In this document: positions 15,500 to 24,839 of the stretch, in pieces
Layout of the letters: every line of letters begins with the position of its first letter
How positions within the stretch are numbered: the stretch's first letter is position 1
Source of the DNA: Parabacteroides sp. PH5-46
Lineage (GTDB): Bacteria > Bacteroidota > Bacteroidia > Bacteroidales > Tannerellaceae
DNA: 64,000 bases
Assembly: GCF_029892785.1 (NCBI RefSeq)
Contig: NZ_JARXXA010000020.1
Coordinates: 1 to 64,000, forward strand
Reading direction: 5' to 3'
Position numbers and translations under genes: made by a program
The notes under the pieces: model-generated
Seen by the model: only the letters and a program-made list of their open reading frames with translations
Told to the model about the DNA's origin: nothing
Database searches by the model: none

Positions 15500-16843
15500 T
15501 CAACGTTTGCCAATGGGTACGTATTCCTGCTCGTCCAAAATATTCTTGTATGCCGGACGGATAATTCGTTTGCTCTTGAATATCAATTCTTCTATGCGAT
15601 GGGCTGTCCAGCCTACGATACGCGACATAGCAAATAGCGGCGTATAGATTTCCTGTGGCAAGCCAATCATCTCATACACAAAGCCGGAATAGAAATCTAC
15701 GTTAGACGATACCCGTTTCTTTGTTCCTTTATAATTGGCGAAACAGTCAATCGCCCGTTCTTCCAGCAGCTCGAGGAAAGCAAACTCTTTCTCGCGTTTT
15801 TTCTCTTTCGCCAGATCGCGAGCCATTTCCTTCAGCAACAAGGCACGCGGGTCTGAGATGGTGTATACGGCATGACCTATCCCGTAAATCAAACCGGTTT
15901 TGTTGTACACCTCTTTATTGAGCATACGCATGAAGTAAGCATCTATTTCGCTCTTGCTTTTCCAGTCTTTAATATTCTCCTTCAGATGGTTGAACATATC
16001 TACTACCTGGATATTCGCCCCTCCGTGCAACGGGCCCTTCAGCGAGCCGATACCGGCGGCAATAGACGAATAAGTATCCGTACCCGACGAACTTGTTACG
16101 CGAACCGTAAATGTAGAGTTATTCCCCCCACCATGTTCTGCCTGCAACACCAGTAACAAGTCCAACGTACGCGCATCCAGTTCGGTATAGTCGCGTTTCA
16201 GCATATACAGGAAGTTCTCTGCAATAGACAAGGTTTCGTCCGGATGGCGGATGTGCAACGACCGACCGTGGGTGCTGTGGCGATAAATATTATAGGCGTA
16301 AGCAATGATAGTAGGGAACTTGGAAATCAATTCAATTGACTGACGCATTAAGTTGTCGGGAGAGGTATCGTCAGGGTTAGAATCAAAGTTATACATTTCC
16401 AATACGCTACGTGCCAAAATATTCATGATGTTTTGGCCTTCCAGATCAATAATATTCATCTTTGTTTTCTGCTCCAGAGGCATATTATCGTTAATAAGCT
16501 CTTTAAAGCCTTCCAGGTCTGTCTTATGAGGCAATTCACCCGATAACATCAGATAAGCCACCTCTTCGAAACCAAAACGCTTTTCAGCGATCAGGGCATG
16601 CACTAGGTCTTCAATATCATAGCCCCGATAATACAATTTGCCGGGAATGGCATTCAGTCCGCCCTCCGGCAAACGCTCATAGCCCACTACATTCCCTATT
16701 TGTGTTAGCCCAACCAATACCCCTGTTCCGTCTTCGTTTCTTAAACCACGTTTCACATTGTATTGGGTGAACAGGTCGTTATCAATCTTGCAGGTAGTCT
16801 TTACAGACTCCGACAACTTATAAATCAAATACTCTTTTTTCAT
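15500..16843 (-). CDS. gltA: Citrate synthase
   Basis: The 447-residue enzyme condenses oxaloacetate with acetyl-CoA. Motifs include LLLVLQAEHGGGNNSTFT with the first active-site His, GPLHGGAN, and LIYGIGHAVYTISDPRA with the second His and nearby Asp region. PAYKNILD lies near the C-terminus. The protein is of the longer Bacteroidetes form and ends with EQEYVPIGKR. It is last in acn-icd-gltA, 20 bases after icd. This set feeds 2-oxoglutarate (glutamate) synthesis; whether the cycle closes cannot be judged here. Confidence 0.96.
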   Translation of the reverse strand: MKKEYLIYKLSESVKTTCKIDNDLFTQYNVKRGLRNEDGTGVLVGLTQIGNVVGYERLPEGGLNAIPGKLYYRGYDIEDLVHALIAEKRFGFEEVAYLMLSGELPHKTDLEGFKELINDNMPLEQKTKMNIIDLEGQNIMNILARSVLEMYNFDSNPDDTSPDNLMRQSIELISKFPTIIAYAYNIYRHSTHGRSLHIRHPDETLSIAENFLYMLKRDYTELDARTLDLLLVLQAEHGGGNNSTFTVRVTSSSGTDTYSSIAAGIGSLKGPLHGGANIQVVDMFNHLKENIKDWKSKSEIDAYFMRMLNKEVYNKTGLIYGIGHAVYTISDPRALLLKEMARDLAKEKKREKEFAFLELLEERAIDCFANYKGTKKRVSSNVDFYSGFVYEMIGLPQEIYTPLFAMSRIVGWTAHRIEELIFKSKRIIRPAYKNILDEQEYVPIGKR

Positions 16844-16863
16844 ATAATTTAGTCTTTAGGTAA

Positions 16864-18060
16864 TTAAAGTAACCCAATGATAGTTTCACCAAATTGTTTG
16901 GTGCCAAGAGATTTACCGTGTGGCATAAAGCGAGCCAGATCGTGCGTGGCTTCGCCGTTTACAAATGTTTTCTCCATAGCCGACATTATCATATCCGCAG
17001 CCTCATTCCAGCCAATATATTCCAGCAGCATGACCGACGACAGCAGCAATGAAGAAGGATTAACAACATCTTTCCCCGCAATATCCGGAGCCGTACCATG
17101 TGTTGCCTCAAAGATGGCATGCCCACTCTGATAGTTAATATTGGCTCCCGGAGCAATACCGATACCGCCTACCATGGCAGCCAACTGGTCGGAGATATAA
17201 TCGCCGTTCAGGTTTAAGGTAGCAATAACCGAATACTCCTCAGGGATAAGCAATGTGTTTTGCAAGAAAGCATCGGCTATAACATCTTTTATAAGGACTT
17301 TACCTGCTGCATCAGAAGGGTCGGTAGTGGTTTGATCCGGAAACTCACGCGCCGCCAGAGCGTATCCCCACTGCTTGAAACCTCCTTCCGTAAACTTCAT
17401 GATATTCCCTTTGTGAACAAGCGTAACACTCGGTAGTTTATTAGCCAGAGCATACTCGATAGCCGAACGAACCAATCGTTGCGTTCCTTCTATAGACACC
17501 GGTTTTACACCAAAAGAGGAAGTTTCGGGGAAACGTATCTTCTTCACTCCCATCTTGTCTGTCAGAAACTGTAAGAACTTAGCAGCTTCGGGCGTTCCTT
17601 GCTGCCATTCGATTCCGGCATAAATATCTTCGGTATTCTCACGGAAGATAACCATATCTACCTTCTGAGGTTCTTTTATCGGAGAAACGACTCCTTTAAA
17701 CCAGCGAACCGGACGCAGACACACGTACAAGTCCAAGGTTTGCCGAAGCGCTACGTTCAACGAGCGGATCCCCCCGCCAATAGGCGTTGTCAACGGCCCT
17801 TTGATCCCTACAACATATTCGGTAAAAGCAGCCATCGTTTCGTCCGGCAGCCAGCTCCCCGTCTGATTAAAAGACTTCTCGCCCGCCAACACTTCCATCC
17901 ACTCAATCGCCCGCTTTCCACCATAAGCCTTAGACACCGCCGCATTCACAATACGCTGACAAACCGGAGTAATCTCCGCCCCTACGCCATCTCCCTCTAT
18001 ATAGGGTATCGTTACCTGGTCGGGAACCAATAGCTTTTCGTTTTCTTTTACTATCTTCAT
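16864..18060 (-). CDS. icd: Isocitrate dehydrogenase, probably NAD-dependent
   Basis: The 398-residue enzyme oxidatively decarboxylates isocitrate to 2-oxoglutarate. It carries the substrate-binding segment [22 protein letters not shown], and the nucleotide loop HGTAPDIAG at 321-329. In E. coli the last motif is HGTAPKYAG, where Lys344 and Tyr345 bind the NADP 2'-phosphate. Here they are Asp326 and Ile327, the pair found in NAD-specific enzymes. I therefore predict NAD preference, although automated annotation may say NADP. The gene lies between acn (7 bases upstream) and gltA (20 bases downstream). Confidence 0.93.
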   Translation of the reverse strand: MKIVKENEKLLVPDQVTIPYIEGDGVGAEITPVCQRIVNAAVSKAYGGKRAIEWMEVLAGEKSFNQTGSWLPDETMAAFTEYVVGIKGPLTTPIGGGIRSLNVALRQTLDLYVCLRPVRWFKGVVSPIKEPQKVDMVIFRENTEDIYAGIEWQQGTPEAAKFLQFLTDKMGVKKIRFPETSSFGVKPVSIEGTQRLVRSAIEYALANKLPSVTLVHKGNIMKFTEGGFKQWGYALAAREFPDQTTTDPSDAAGKVLIKDVIADAFLQNTLLIPEEYSVIATLNLNGDYISDQLAAMVGGIGIAPGANINYQSGHAIFEATHGTAPDIAGKDVVNPSSLLLSSVMLLEYIGWNEAADMIMSAMEKTFVNGEATHDLARFMPHGKSLGTKQFGETIIGLL

Positions 18061-18067
18061 AATACTA

Positions 18068-20317
18068 CTATTTACTAAGGTAATTTAATGCTGATCCCGC
18101 TTTATACCATTCGATTTGCAAATCGTTGTAGGTGTGATTTACGTTAAATGAGTCTTGTGTCCCGTCGGCATGGTAGAGGATAACAGACAATGGTTCACCC
18201 GGTTTGAACGTTTGTATGCCAATGATGGAGATATGATCTTCTTCGCGCACCTTGTCATAATCATTCTTATTGACAAACGTAAGCGCCAACATGCCCTGCT
18301 TCTTGAGGTTTGTTTCATGGATACGGGCAAAGCTCTTCGCCAGAATAACCTTTACATTCAGGAAACGGGGTTCCATCGCTGCGTGTTCACGAGAAGAACC
18401 TTCGCCGTAGTTTTCTTCGGCGACTACAATGGAGGACTTTCCTTTTGCCTTGTATTGTTTGGCAACAGCAGAAACAGCCTCATATTCACTGTTCAGTTGA
18501 TTCCATACGGAGTTCGTTTTACCGTTAAAGGCATTCACAGCCCCCATCAACATATTATCGGAGATATTTTCCAGATGTCCCCTGAAACGGAGCCACGGGC
18601 CGGCCATCGATATATGATCGGTAGTACATTTTCCTTCGGCTTTTATCAGCAAAGGCATATCGACAAGGTCGTCCGGATTGGCAGGAGGGAAAGGCTGTAA
18701 TAGCTGCAAACGTTCGGAATCCGCTTTAACATGAATCTCTACTTTTCCATCACCGGGCGCCAGATAGCCATTATCTTTCACATCAAATCCATTGGGTGGG
18801 AAATCAGCTCCTTGCGGTTCCTTTAGTTTTACTTCGCGTCCGTCTGAGGTTTTCAATGTATCCGTCAGCGGATTAAAGCAAAGATCGCCTGCAATGGTAA
18901 GTGCCATCGTGAGCTCGGGTGAGGCAACAAACGCATGCGTATTTGGATTGCCGTCGGCTCGCTTCGCGAAATTCCGGTTGAAAGAAGTCACAATCGAGTT
19001 CTTCCGGTTATTATCATCGGTATGACGTTTCCACTGACCAATACAAGGCCCGCAGGCATTAGCCATAATCGTAGCGCCGATCTTTTCGAAGTCACCAATC
19101 ATCCCATCCCGCTCGGCCGTATAACGAATCTGTTCCGAACCGGGATTGATTATCAAAGGAGCCGCAACTTCTATCTGGTCTTCCAATGCCTGACGGACAA
19201 TGGACGCCGCACGGCTCAGATCCTGATAAGAAGAATTGGTACAAGAGCCGATCAATCCGACCTCCATCTGCTGCGGATAGCCATTCATCCTAACTTTAGC
19301 TGCAAATTCGGAAATAGGAGTTGCTGCATCAGGCGTAAACGGCCCGTTGATATACGGTTCAAGCGACGTGAGATCAATATGGATTACCTGGTCATAGTAT
19401 TGTTCGGGGGATTCGATCACTGCCTGATCTGGTTGCAGATAAGAAGCTATTCCTTCTGCCCAAGCGGCTACTTCCGCTCGTCCGGTCTGTCGAAGATAGA
19501 CCGACATGGAATCGTCGAACGGGAAGATAGAGGTAGTAGCTCCCACCTCAGCCCCCATATTACAGATAGTGGCCTTTCCTGTAGCCGAGAGCGATGCAGC
19601 TCCGTCGCCAAAGTATTCGATAATGGAATTAGTCCCGCCTTTCACCGTAAGTATCCCGGCTAATTTCAGGATAACATCCTTTGGAGAAGCCCAGCCACTC
19701 AGGCGACCGGTCAGATGCACTCCGATTAATTTCGGTAGCTTCAGCTCCCACTCCATCCCGCTCATCACATCCACAGCATCGGCGCCACCTACGCCAATAG
19801 CTATCATCCCCAAACCTCCGGCATTAGGCGTATGCGAATCTGTCCCTACCATCATACCGCCGGGGAAAGCATAATTCTCTAATACTACTTGATGGATGAT
19901 ACCCGCTCCGGGCTTCCAGAATCCGATACCATATTTATTGGAGACAGCTTTCAGGAAATCATATACTTCACGATTGTTGTTTGTTGCCGTATCAATGTCT
20001 TCTTTTGCACCGATGTAGGCCTGTATCAGGTGGTCGCAGTGGACGGTTGCCGGAACGGCTGATTTGGTTTTTCCGGCATTCATAAATTGCAATAAGGCCA
20101 TCTGTGCAGTAGCATCCTGCATGGCCACCCTGTCCGGGCGAAAGTTCACATAATCTTTACCTCTCTCATATACTCCGGGAGCATTCACATCATATAAATG
20201 CGCATATAAGATTTTTTCTGATAAGGTCATCGGATGATTGATCCGTTTCCGTACACTTTCAACTTTATCGGCAAACTGCGAATAGAAGTCTTTTAGCATT
20301 TCAATGTCATGCGTCAT
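18068..20317 (-). CDS. acnA: Aconitate hydratase
   Basis: The 749-residue enzyme converts citrate to isocitrate through a 4Fe-4S cluster. Cluster cysteines are in [10 protein letters not shown] and [27 protein letters not shown] and the C-terminal swivel-domain [12 protein letters not shown] are diagnostic. Length and order of motifs fit the mitochondrial-type aconitase common in Bacteroidetes. It is first in acn-icd-gltA, with a -7 box and a well-formed palindrome upstream. The symbol follows Bacteroidetes usage; orthology to E. coli AcnA is not implied. Confidence 0.96.
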   Translation of the reverse strand: MTHDIEMLKDFYSQFADKVESVRKRINHPMTLSEKILYAHLYDVNAPGVYERGKDYVNFRPDRVAMQDATAQMALLQFMNAGKTKSAVPATVHCDHLIQAYIGAKEDIDTATNNNREVYDFLKAVSNKYGIGFWKPGAGIIHQVVLENYAFPGGMMVGTDSHTPNAGGLGMIAIGVGGADAVDVMSGMEWELKLPKLIGVHLTGRLSGWASPKDVILKLAGILTVKGGTNSIIEYFGDGAASLSATGKATICNMGAEVGATTSIFPFDDSMSVYLRQTGRAEVAAWAEGIASYLQPDQAVIESPEQYYDQVIHIDLTSLEPYINGPFTPDAATPISEFAAKVRMNGYPQQMEVGLIGSCTNSSYQDLSRAASIVRQALEDQIEVAAPLIINPGSEQIRYTAERDGMIGDFEKIGATIMANACGPCIGQWKRHTDDNNRKNSIVTSFNRNFAKRADGNPNTHAFVASPELTMALTIAGDLCFNPLTDTLKTSDGREVKLKEPQGADFPPNGFDVKDNGYLAPGDGKVEIHVKADSERLQLLQPFPPANPDDLVDMPLLIKAEGKCTTDHISMAGPWLRFRGHLENISDNMLMGAVNAFNGKTNSVWNQLNSEYEAVSAVAKQYKAKGKSSIVVAEENYGEGSSREHAAMEPRFLNVKVILAKSFARIHETNLKKQGMLALTFVNKNDYDKVREEDHISIIGIQTFKPGEPLSVILYHADGTQDSFNVNHTYNDLQIEWYKAGSALNYLSK

Positions 20318-20372
20318 GGTTATCTAAGTTTATATTGTTGGTTTCTCATGCTCTATATACAAGTGCCACAAA

Positions 20373-20421
20373 CAAATATAAGCAATAATAAAGCTTTTAA
20401 TGTTCGATATTTTCTATCGAA
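20373..20421 (-). promoter_or_regulatory. Aconitase operon promoter with upstream palindrome
   Basis: TATATTTG (20373-20380, minus strand) matches the -7 box, 56 bases before the acn start. The perfect dyad TTCGATA-N5-TATCGAA (20403-20421) sits over and upstream of the -33 position. A direct repeat of TTTTCTATCG (20410-20419 and 20431-20440) follows at 21-bp spacing. This layout suits an activator or repressor of the TCA branch; the regulator is unknown. Confidence 0.6.
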
Positions 20422-20480
20422 TCATAGAGTTTTTCTATCGTACGGTTATACTTCGCCGGCAATTATCTGCTACAAATAAG

Positions 20481-20542
20481 TATTTCCCTATATATAATAA
20501 ACGCAAAACGATGTTTTTTTGTTCATTACATATAGGGAAATA
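20481..20542. repeat. 13-bp perfect inverted repeat between mdh and acn
   Basis: TATTTCCCTATAT at 20481-20493 is inverted at 20530-20542, with a 36-base loop. It begins 22 bases after the mdh stop. The loop is too long for an ordinary terminator; it may be an operator pair or a structured 3' end. Confidence 0.7.
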
Positions 20543-20563
20543 ACACCTTTTCTATTATGAAAA

Positions 20564-21562
20564 TTACAAATTCGGATTAATCGATTTCCACTCTTTTGTT
20601 GGAGGAATAACACCTGATTTGATGAGCTCATCTCTCAAATCACACAAGTGTATATAGCTTTGCTGTAATTCCTGCACCTCTTCCGGCAGGCCTTTCACAG
20701 CCTGATAAAACACTCCGTTCTTATCAAGCCGGGTTTCCATAGCCATCATGATGTTCGAGTATTCACCATTCGACACATATACTCCTACCGGCCAATCAAA
20801 CGCCTGCCCACCCATGACCGCTTGTATCATTTCCAACGACAGATATGCCGGGCTTTGGAAGGAAGAGCGTCCTCTTAATTCTATAATTCGTTTCCCTCCT
20901 TGTATGACTCGTTCTTTAATACCTTCCCATTCTTTATGAGTGAGAGCCGACGTGCCTATCAAGCTATTCAAGGGTTTTCCGTCTACACTAGCCGTAGAAG
21001 AAAATACTGCCATTTGCTCCCCATGTCCTCCATATGTCCTGCAATTTACTATTTTATCGGGATGGATATTAAAGTGTTTGGCCAATTCGTTTCTCAGCCT
21101 TGTACTGTCTAAAGCAGCAAGAGTCGATACTTGCGACGGGTTCAAGCCCGAATAGAGCAAAACCAACAGTCCAGTTATATCAGCCGGATTGAATATCACG
21201 ACAACATGCTTTACATCCGGACAGTATTGTTTAATGTCTTTTCCGAACTGTATGGCGATTTCCGCATTTCCTTTCAACAGGTCTTCACGCGTCATACCTT
21301 CTTTACGTGCCGCTCCTCCGGAGGTAATAATGTACTTGCTGTTTGCCAATGCTTCTTTGATATTACTTGTATAAGTAATGTTTACTCCTTTGAATCCACA
21401 TTGCAACAGCTCTTCTGCCACACCCTCCAACCCTTTGGAATAAGGATCGTATAAACAGATATTAGAAGACAATCCCATTAGGATAGCAGACTGAGCCATA
21501 TTAGAACCGATCATGCCGGCGGCACCGACAATCGTTAACTTTTCAGATGTAAGAGTTTTCAT
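20564..21562 (-). CDS. mdh: Malate dehydrogenase (LDH/MDH superfamily)
   Basis: The 332-residue enzyme has a Rossmann NAD loop GAAGMIGSN at about 13-21, the acidic YDP at the end of the second strand favouring NAD, FNPAD in the central region, and the catalytic-His motif YGGHGEQM in place of the usual GGHG. It should interconvert malate and oxaloacetate. It is upstream of acn-icd-gltA on the same strand but separated by 246 bases with regulatory sequence. A weak -7-like TGTATTTG lies at 21621-21628 (minus). Lactate dehydrogenase activity is less likely from context. Confidence 0.88.
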   Translation of the reverse strand: MKTLTSEKLTIVGAAGMIGSNMAQSAILMGLSSNICLYDPYSKGLEGVAEELLQCGFKGVNITYTSNIKEALANSKYIITSGGAARKEGMTREDLLKGNAEIAIQFGKDIKQYCPDVKHVVVIFNPADITGLLVLLYSGLNPSQVSTLAALDSTRLRNELAKHFNIHPDKIVNCRTYGGHGEQMAVFSSTASVDGKPLNSLIGTSALTHKEWEGIKERVIQGGKRIIELRGRSSFQSPAYLSLEMIQAVMGGQAFDWPVGVYVSNGEYSNIMMAMETRLDKNGVFYQAVKGLPEEVQELQQSYIHLCDLRDELIKSGVIPPTKEWKSINPNL

Positions 21563-21667
21563 ATCATTTTATATTACATAATTAAAACTATTAATATAAC
21601 ATAGACCTAGCCTTTTTGTTCAAATACAATACAACAACAAGGTTTGGTATTAAAAAACAATAAATAC

Positions 21668-21698
21668 TTGTCATACATAAATGTTATTTGTATTTTTG
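21668..21698 (+). promoter_or_regulatory. Promoter of the AraC-type regulator
   Basis: TTG at 21668-21670 and TATTTTTG at 21691-21698 are spaced by 20 bp, matching the Bacteroidetes consensus, 20 bases before the start codon. Confidence 0.65.
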
Positions 21699-21718
21699 TG
21701 TAAGAGATATTTCAAACT

Positions 21719-22573
21719 ATGAAAGATTTACATCAAAACTCCAAACACTTGCCATTTCAAGATGATATATTCGATATAACAGCTGGATTCAAACATTATG
21801 AAGTAGTGGATAATAGTTTTTTTGATGGCAAAAACAAAGAATTCAACCATCTGATATTTATATTAGAGGGAAAACTAAATGTGTGTTATAACGAATATTT
21901 GAATAATAATATAAACGAAATGCATTTTTTCCTGATTCCAAAATCTTCGGAAATATCAATCAAAGCGCTTTCACCTTGTAAGCTCATTATCTGCTCCTTC
22001 AATTCGCTAAAAATCATACTCACCAAAGTATCTCAAAACTATTGGAACTCCGATTCAAAAGAAGAATATATATTCAGACCTCTTCCAATACACTATGCAT
22101 TAAGAGATTTCCTACATCAGATGGTTCGATACATCAAAAATGGAATGGACAGCCATTTAATGGATGAAATTAAGTTTCTGGAACTATTTTTGCTACTAAA
22201 AAAGTATTACAGCAAAGAAGAAATGTCTAACCTGTTTCACCCTATCTTAGGTAAACTTCCAGGTTTTAAAGACAAAATATTACAGAATTATAAAAATGCA
22301 AATAATGTGGATGAGCTTGCCAAGCTAGTAGGAATGGGAAGAACAAACTTTGATATCAAATTTAAAACAGAGTTTGGAATGCCCCCACTACAATGGATGT
22401 TAAAGCAAAAAGCAAAATTCGTATGCTTTAGCATGTCAGAACCGGGTAACACACTCAGTGACATTATGCAAAAGTATAATTTCAATTCTCCGACTCATCT
22501 AAACCGGTTCTGCAAACAGCAATTCGGCTGTACCCCTTCCGAATTAATGAAAAGATTGGGTGAAAAGGAATAA
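21719..22573 (+). CDS. AraC family transcriptional regulator
   Basis: The 284-residue protein has a variable N-terminal region with cupin-like strands (about 30-110) and a C-terminal AraC double helix-turn-helix at roughly 190-280. The latter includes ELAKLVGMGRTNFDIKFKTEFG and a second helix pair with YNFNSPTHLNRFCKQQFGCTPSEL. The ligand is unknown. Its promoter is separate from that of the downstream clostripain lipoprotein gene, which starts 54 bases after it. Regulation of that neighbour is plausible but unproven. The local sequence is noticeably AT-rich, perhaps accessory. Confidence 0.88.
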   Translation: MKDLHQNSKHLPFQDDIFDITAGFKHYEVVDNSFFDGKNKEFNHLIFILEGKLNVCYNEYLNNNINEMHFFLIPKSSEISIKALSPCKLIICSFNSLKIILTKVSQNYWNSDSKEEYIFRPLPIHYALRDFLHQMVRYIKNGMDSHLMDEIKFLELFLLLKKYYSKEEMSNLFHPILGKLPGFKDKILQNYKNANNVDELAKLVGMGRTNFDIKFKTEFGMPPLQWMLKQKAKFVCFSMSEPGNTLSDIMQKYNFNSPTHLNRFCKQQFGCTPSELMKRLGEKE

Positions 22574-22590
22574 AATCCGCACTTTATATG

Positions 22591-22598
22591 TAAATTTG
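22591..22598 (+). promoter_or_regulatory. Promoter -7 box of the clostripain-like gene
   Basis: TAAATTTG matches TAnnTTTG, 30 bases before the start codon. No clear -33 element is visible. Confidence 0.5.
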
Positions 22599-22627
22599 TA
22601 CTTTGATCCAATGTTTTAAACAATACA

Positions 22628-23752
22628 ATGTATAAATATCTTCTTTTACCAATCATATTCTGGATAGTTTTTACATCATGTAGCAATGATGAATATCCTC
22701 CCCAGGAAACGCATAAACGAACAGTTATCGTTTATCTCGGACGTGACAATAATCTGAACGGAGAATCCGAAGATAAGCTCAAATATATGCTGGAGGGCTG
22801 GAACGGCAAAAACGGAAACCTTATCGTCTTCCAAGATATAATAGGCGAAAACTCCAGTCTGCTGGAAGTATATCGTGAAAACGGTATCAATCAGAGCAAA
22901 GTTGTTAAAGAGTATGAGAATGAGAACTCTGCCGACCCGGATGTACTCAACCGGGTAATCAACGAAGCCATATCAAGATATCCGGCAGACTCCTACGGGC
23001 TTATATTTTTCTCTCATGCGTCAGGCTGGCTACCTCAGTCCACCCTTAGCTCCCCGCGATCGCTTGTGATAGATAATACGTCCGGTAAAGATGAAATGGA
23101 GTTGATCGATTTTGCGGCTGCTATCCCTGACGGACTCTTTGACTTTATCGTTTTCGAGGCTTGTTTCACCGCCGGAATAGAAGTCGCATATGAACTGAGA
23201 AACAAAACAGACTATCTAATCGCCTCATCTGCAGAGATACTCTCTCCCGGATATCAAAAGATATATACTACGTCTCTGAACTATCTTTTTGAAAAAGAAG
23301 CCAAGCTGGAAGCTTTCACTAAAGACATCTATAACTTGGTTAGCACAGGCAATGCCCATTATGAATCCGGAACCTTTAGTCTGATTAAAACATCCGGTCT
23401 GTATGAGTTGGGAACTTTTCTGCGTGAAAGCATAGATAGAGAGAAAATAAACTCTGTAAATATATCTGACATTCAGCATTTCGACAGGTATTCGTATCGT
23501 CTGTTCTTCGATTTTGAAGATTATTTTTCCCGTATTCTGAAAGATGACGCATCGCCATTAACGCTAAAATCGTTAATAGCAGATTGTATCCCCTACAAGG
23601 CAGCTACACCTTCTTTTCTGGTTAATTATTCGGGATTCAATATTAACCTACACTCCGGTTTAACTACTTATATCGAACAAGAACGCTTTCCGTACCTGAA
23701 TACAGAATATAAAAAGCTAGCTTGGTATAAAACTGTTTTGTCTGCAGAATGA
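22628..23752 (+). CDS. Clostripain-family (C11) cysteine protease lipoprotein
   Basis: The 374-residue protein has a lipoprotein signal (lipobox FTSC, Cys18) and a C11 caspase-like fold. Catalytic His130 is in FFSHASGW and Cys179 in FEACFTAG, both after hydrophobic strands as in clostripain. C11 enzymes usually cleave after Arg or Lys and may self-process. It is probably anchored in the outer or cytoplasmic membrane and acts outside the cytoplasm. It overlaps the GNAT gene by 4 bases and starts a run of GNAT and UDG-like genes. Its substrate is unknown. Confidence 0.87.
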   Translation: MYKYLLLPIIFWIVFTSCSNDEYPPQETHKRTVIVYLGRDNNLNGESEDKLKYMLEGWNGKNGNLIVFQDIIGENSSLLEVYRENGINQSKVVKEYENENSADPDVLNRVINEAISRYPADSYGLIFFSHASGWLPQSTLSSPRSLVIDNTSGKDEMELIDFAAAIPDGLFDFIVFEACFTAGIEVAYELRNKTDYLIASSAEILSPGYQKIYTTSLNYLFEKEAKLEAFTKDIYNLVSTGNAHYESGTFSLIKTSGLYELGTFLRESIDREKINSVNISDIQHFDRYSYRLFFDFEDYFSRILKDDASPLTLKSLIADCIPYKAATPSFLVNYSGFNINLHSGLTTYIEQERFPYLNTEYKKLAWYKTVLSAE

Positions 23753-24222
23753 ATGACATTGAATTATATAGAGCTACTGTCTTTGACTATAATCAGATCG
23801 CTGAGTTATGGGAAGCATCTGTCCGGGCCACACATCACTTTCTGTCTGAAGAAGATATCTTATTTTTCAAGGATGCTGTATTGAGGGTTTATCTACCTAC
23901 TGCCAAACAGTTGTTTTATATCAAAAATGAAGCGGACTGCATTATCGCATTTCTGGGAATTGAAGATAAAAACATCGATATGTTATTCATCCATCCGTCT
24001 GAAAGAGGAAAAGGATATGGTAAATCGTTGGTATCTTTTGCTGTACATAAGTATCATATAGAAACAGTTGACGTTAATGAGCAAAACGAACAGGCTGTAG
24101 GATTCTACAAAAAACTTGGGTTTAAAGTAGTCAGCCGGGATGAGTTTGATAGTGCAGGAAAGCCCTATCCCATCCTGCACATGCGGCTTCCTCTCAGAAA
24201 ATGGATACAATTATGGAAATAA
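23749..24222 (+). CDS. GNAT family N-acetyltransferase
   Basis: The 157-residue protein is a single GNAT domain. The acetyl-CoA binding strand and loop are seen in MLFIHPSERGKGYGKSLV (about residues 78-95, R-G-K-G-Y-G), followed by VNEQNEQAVGFYKKLGFK. It resembles the YjaB/PhnO-like group, whose substrates are diverse small molecules or proteins. It overlaps both neighbours: the protease by 4 bases and the glycosylase-like gene by 22. The substrate cannot be assigned from sequence. Confidence 0.9.
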   Translation: MNDIELYRATVFDYNQIAELWEASVRATHHFLSEEDILFFKDAVLRVYLPTAKQLFYIKNEADCIIAFLGIEDKNIDMLFIHPSERGKGYGKSLVSFAVHKYHIETVDVNEQNEQAVGFYKKLGFKVVSRDEFDSAGKPYPILHMRLPLRKWIQLWK

Positions 24223-24800
24223 GAAAAACAGAGCAACACCCTTTAGGCTTTTTCTTACCCGAGAACACAAAGCTATTGATGCTGGGGAGTTTTCCGCCTC
24301 AGAAGATACGTTGGTCAATGAACTTTTACTATCCGAACTTCCAGAATGATATGTGGCGTATCATGGGGCTTATATTTTATTCCGACAAGAATCATTTTGT
24401 CGACGTTTCCGGAAAAGCATATAACGAAGCAAAGGCAAGAGCTTTTTGCCATGAGAAAGGCATCGGGCTTGGAGATACAGCTCTGGAAGTTATCCGCTTA
24501 AAGGATAATGCCTCTGACAAATTCCTGGAAGTTGTTACTCCTATCAACCTGAAAGAAGTCTTGGATAAAGTTCCCGAATGTGAAGCTATTGTTGTAACCG
24601 GGCAAAAGGCAATGGACACGCTCGTATCTATCCTCCCGTTGAAAGAACCGAAAGTAGGATTCCACTCATCTTGTTATTATCATGAGAGAGACCTGAAAGT
24701 GTACCGAATGCCCTCCTCATCACGCGCCTATCCAAAACCATTATCCGAAAAAGCCGAAGATTACAAAAAGATGTTTCTCGAGCTAAATATTATTCCTTAA
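24201..24800 (+). CDS. Uracil-DNA glycosylase superfamily protein
   Basis: The 199-residue protein shows the uracil-DNA glycosylase fold. LLMLGSFPP at about 26-34 corresponds to the water-activating GxxPG-type loop, and HSSCYYH...VYRMPSSSRAYP near 154-176 to the minor-groove intercalation loop HPSP/HPSS. The first motif lacks the usual Asp, so activity could be divergent, as in family 4/6 or DUF-type members. It could instead act on other damaged bases. Start is at MDTIMEI (24201) or MEI (24213). It overlaps the GNAT gene and is likely cotranscribed with it. Confidence 0.75.
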   Translation: MDTIMEIRKTEQHPLGFFLPENTKLLMLGSFPPQKIRWSMNFYYPNFQNDMWRIMGLIFYSDKNHFVDVSGKAYNEAKARAFCHEKGIGLGDTALEVIRLKDNASDKFLEVVTPINLKEVLDKVPECEAIVVTGQKAMDTLVSILPLKEPKVGFHSSCYYHERDLKVYRMPSSSRAYPKPLSEKAEDYKKMFLELNIIP

Positions 24801-24813
24801 TCACAATTATTTA

Positions 24814-24821
24814 TACATTTG
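24814..24821 (+). promoter_or_regulatory. Promoter -7 box of the amino-sugar kinase-murQ pair
   Basis: TACATTTG matches TAnnTTTG, 18 bases before the start codon, so the leader would be very short. No good -33 is seen. Confidence 0.5.
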
Positions 24822-24839
24822 TAGGCTTTATAAACCTAT

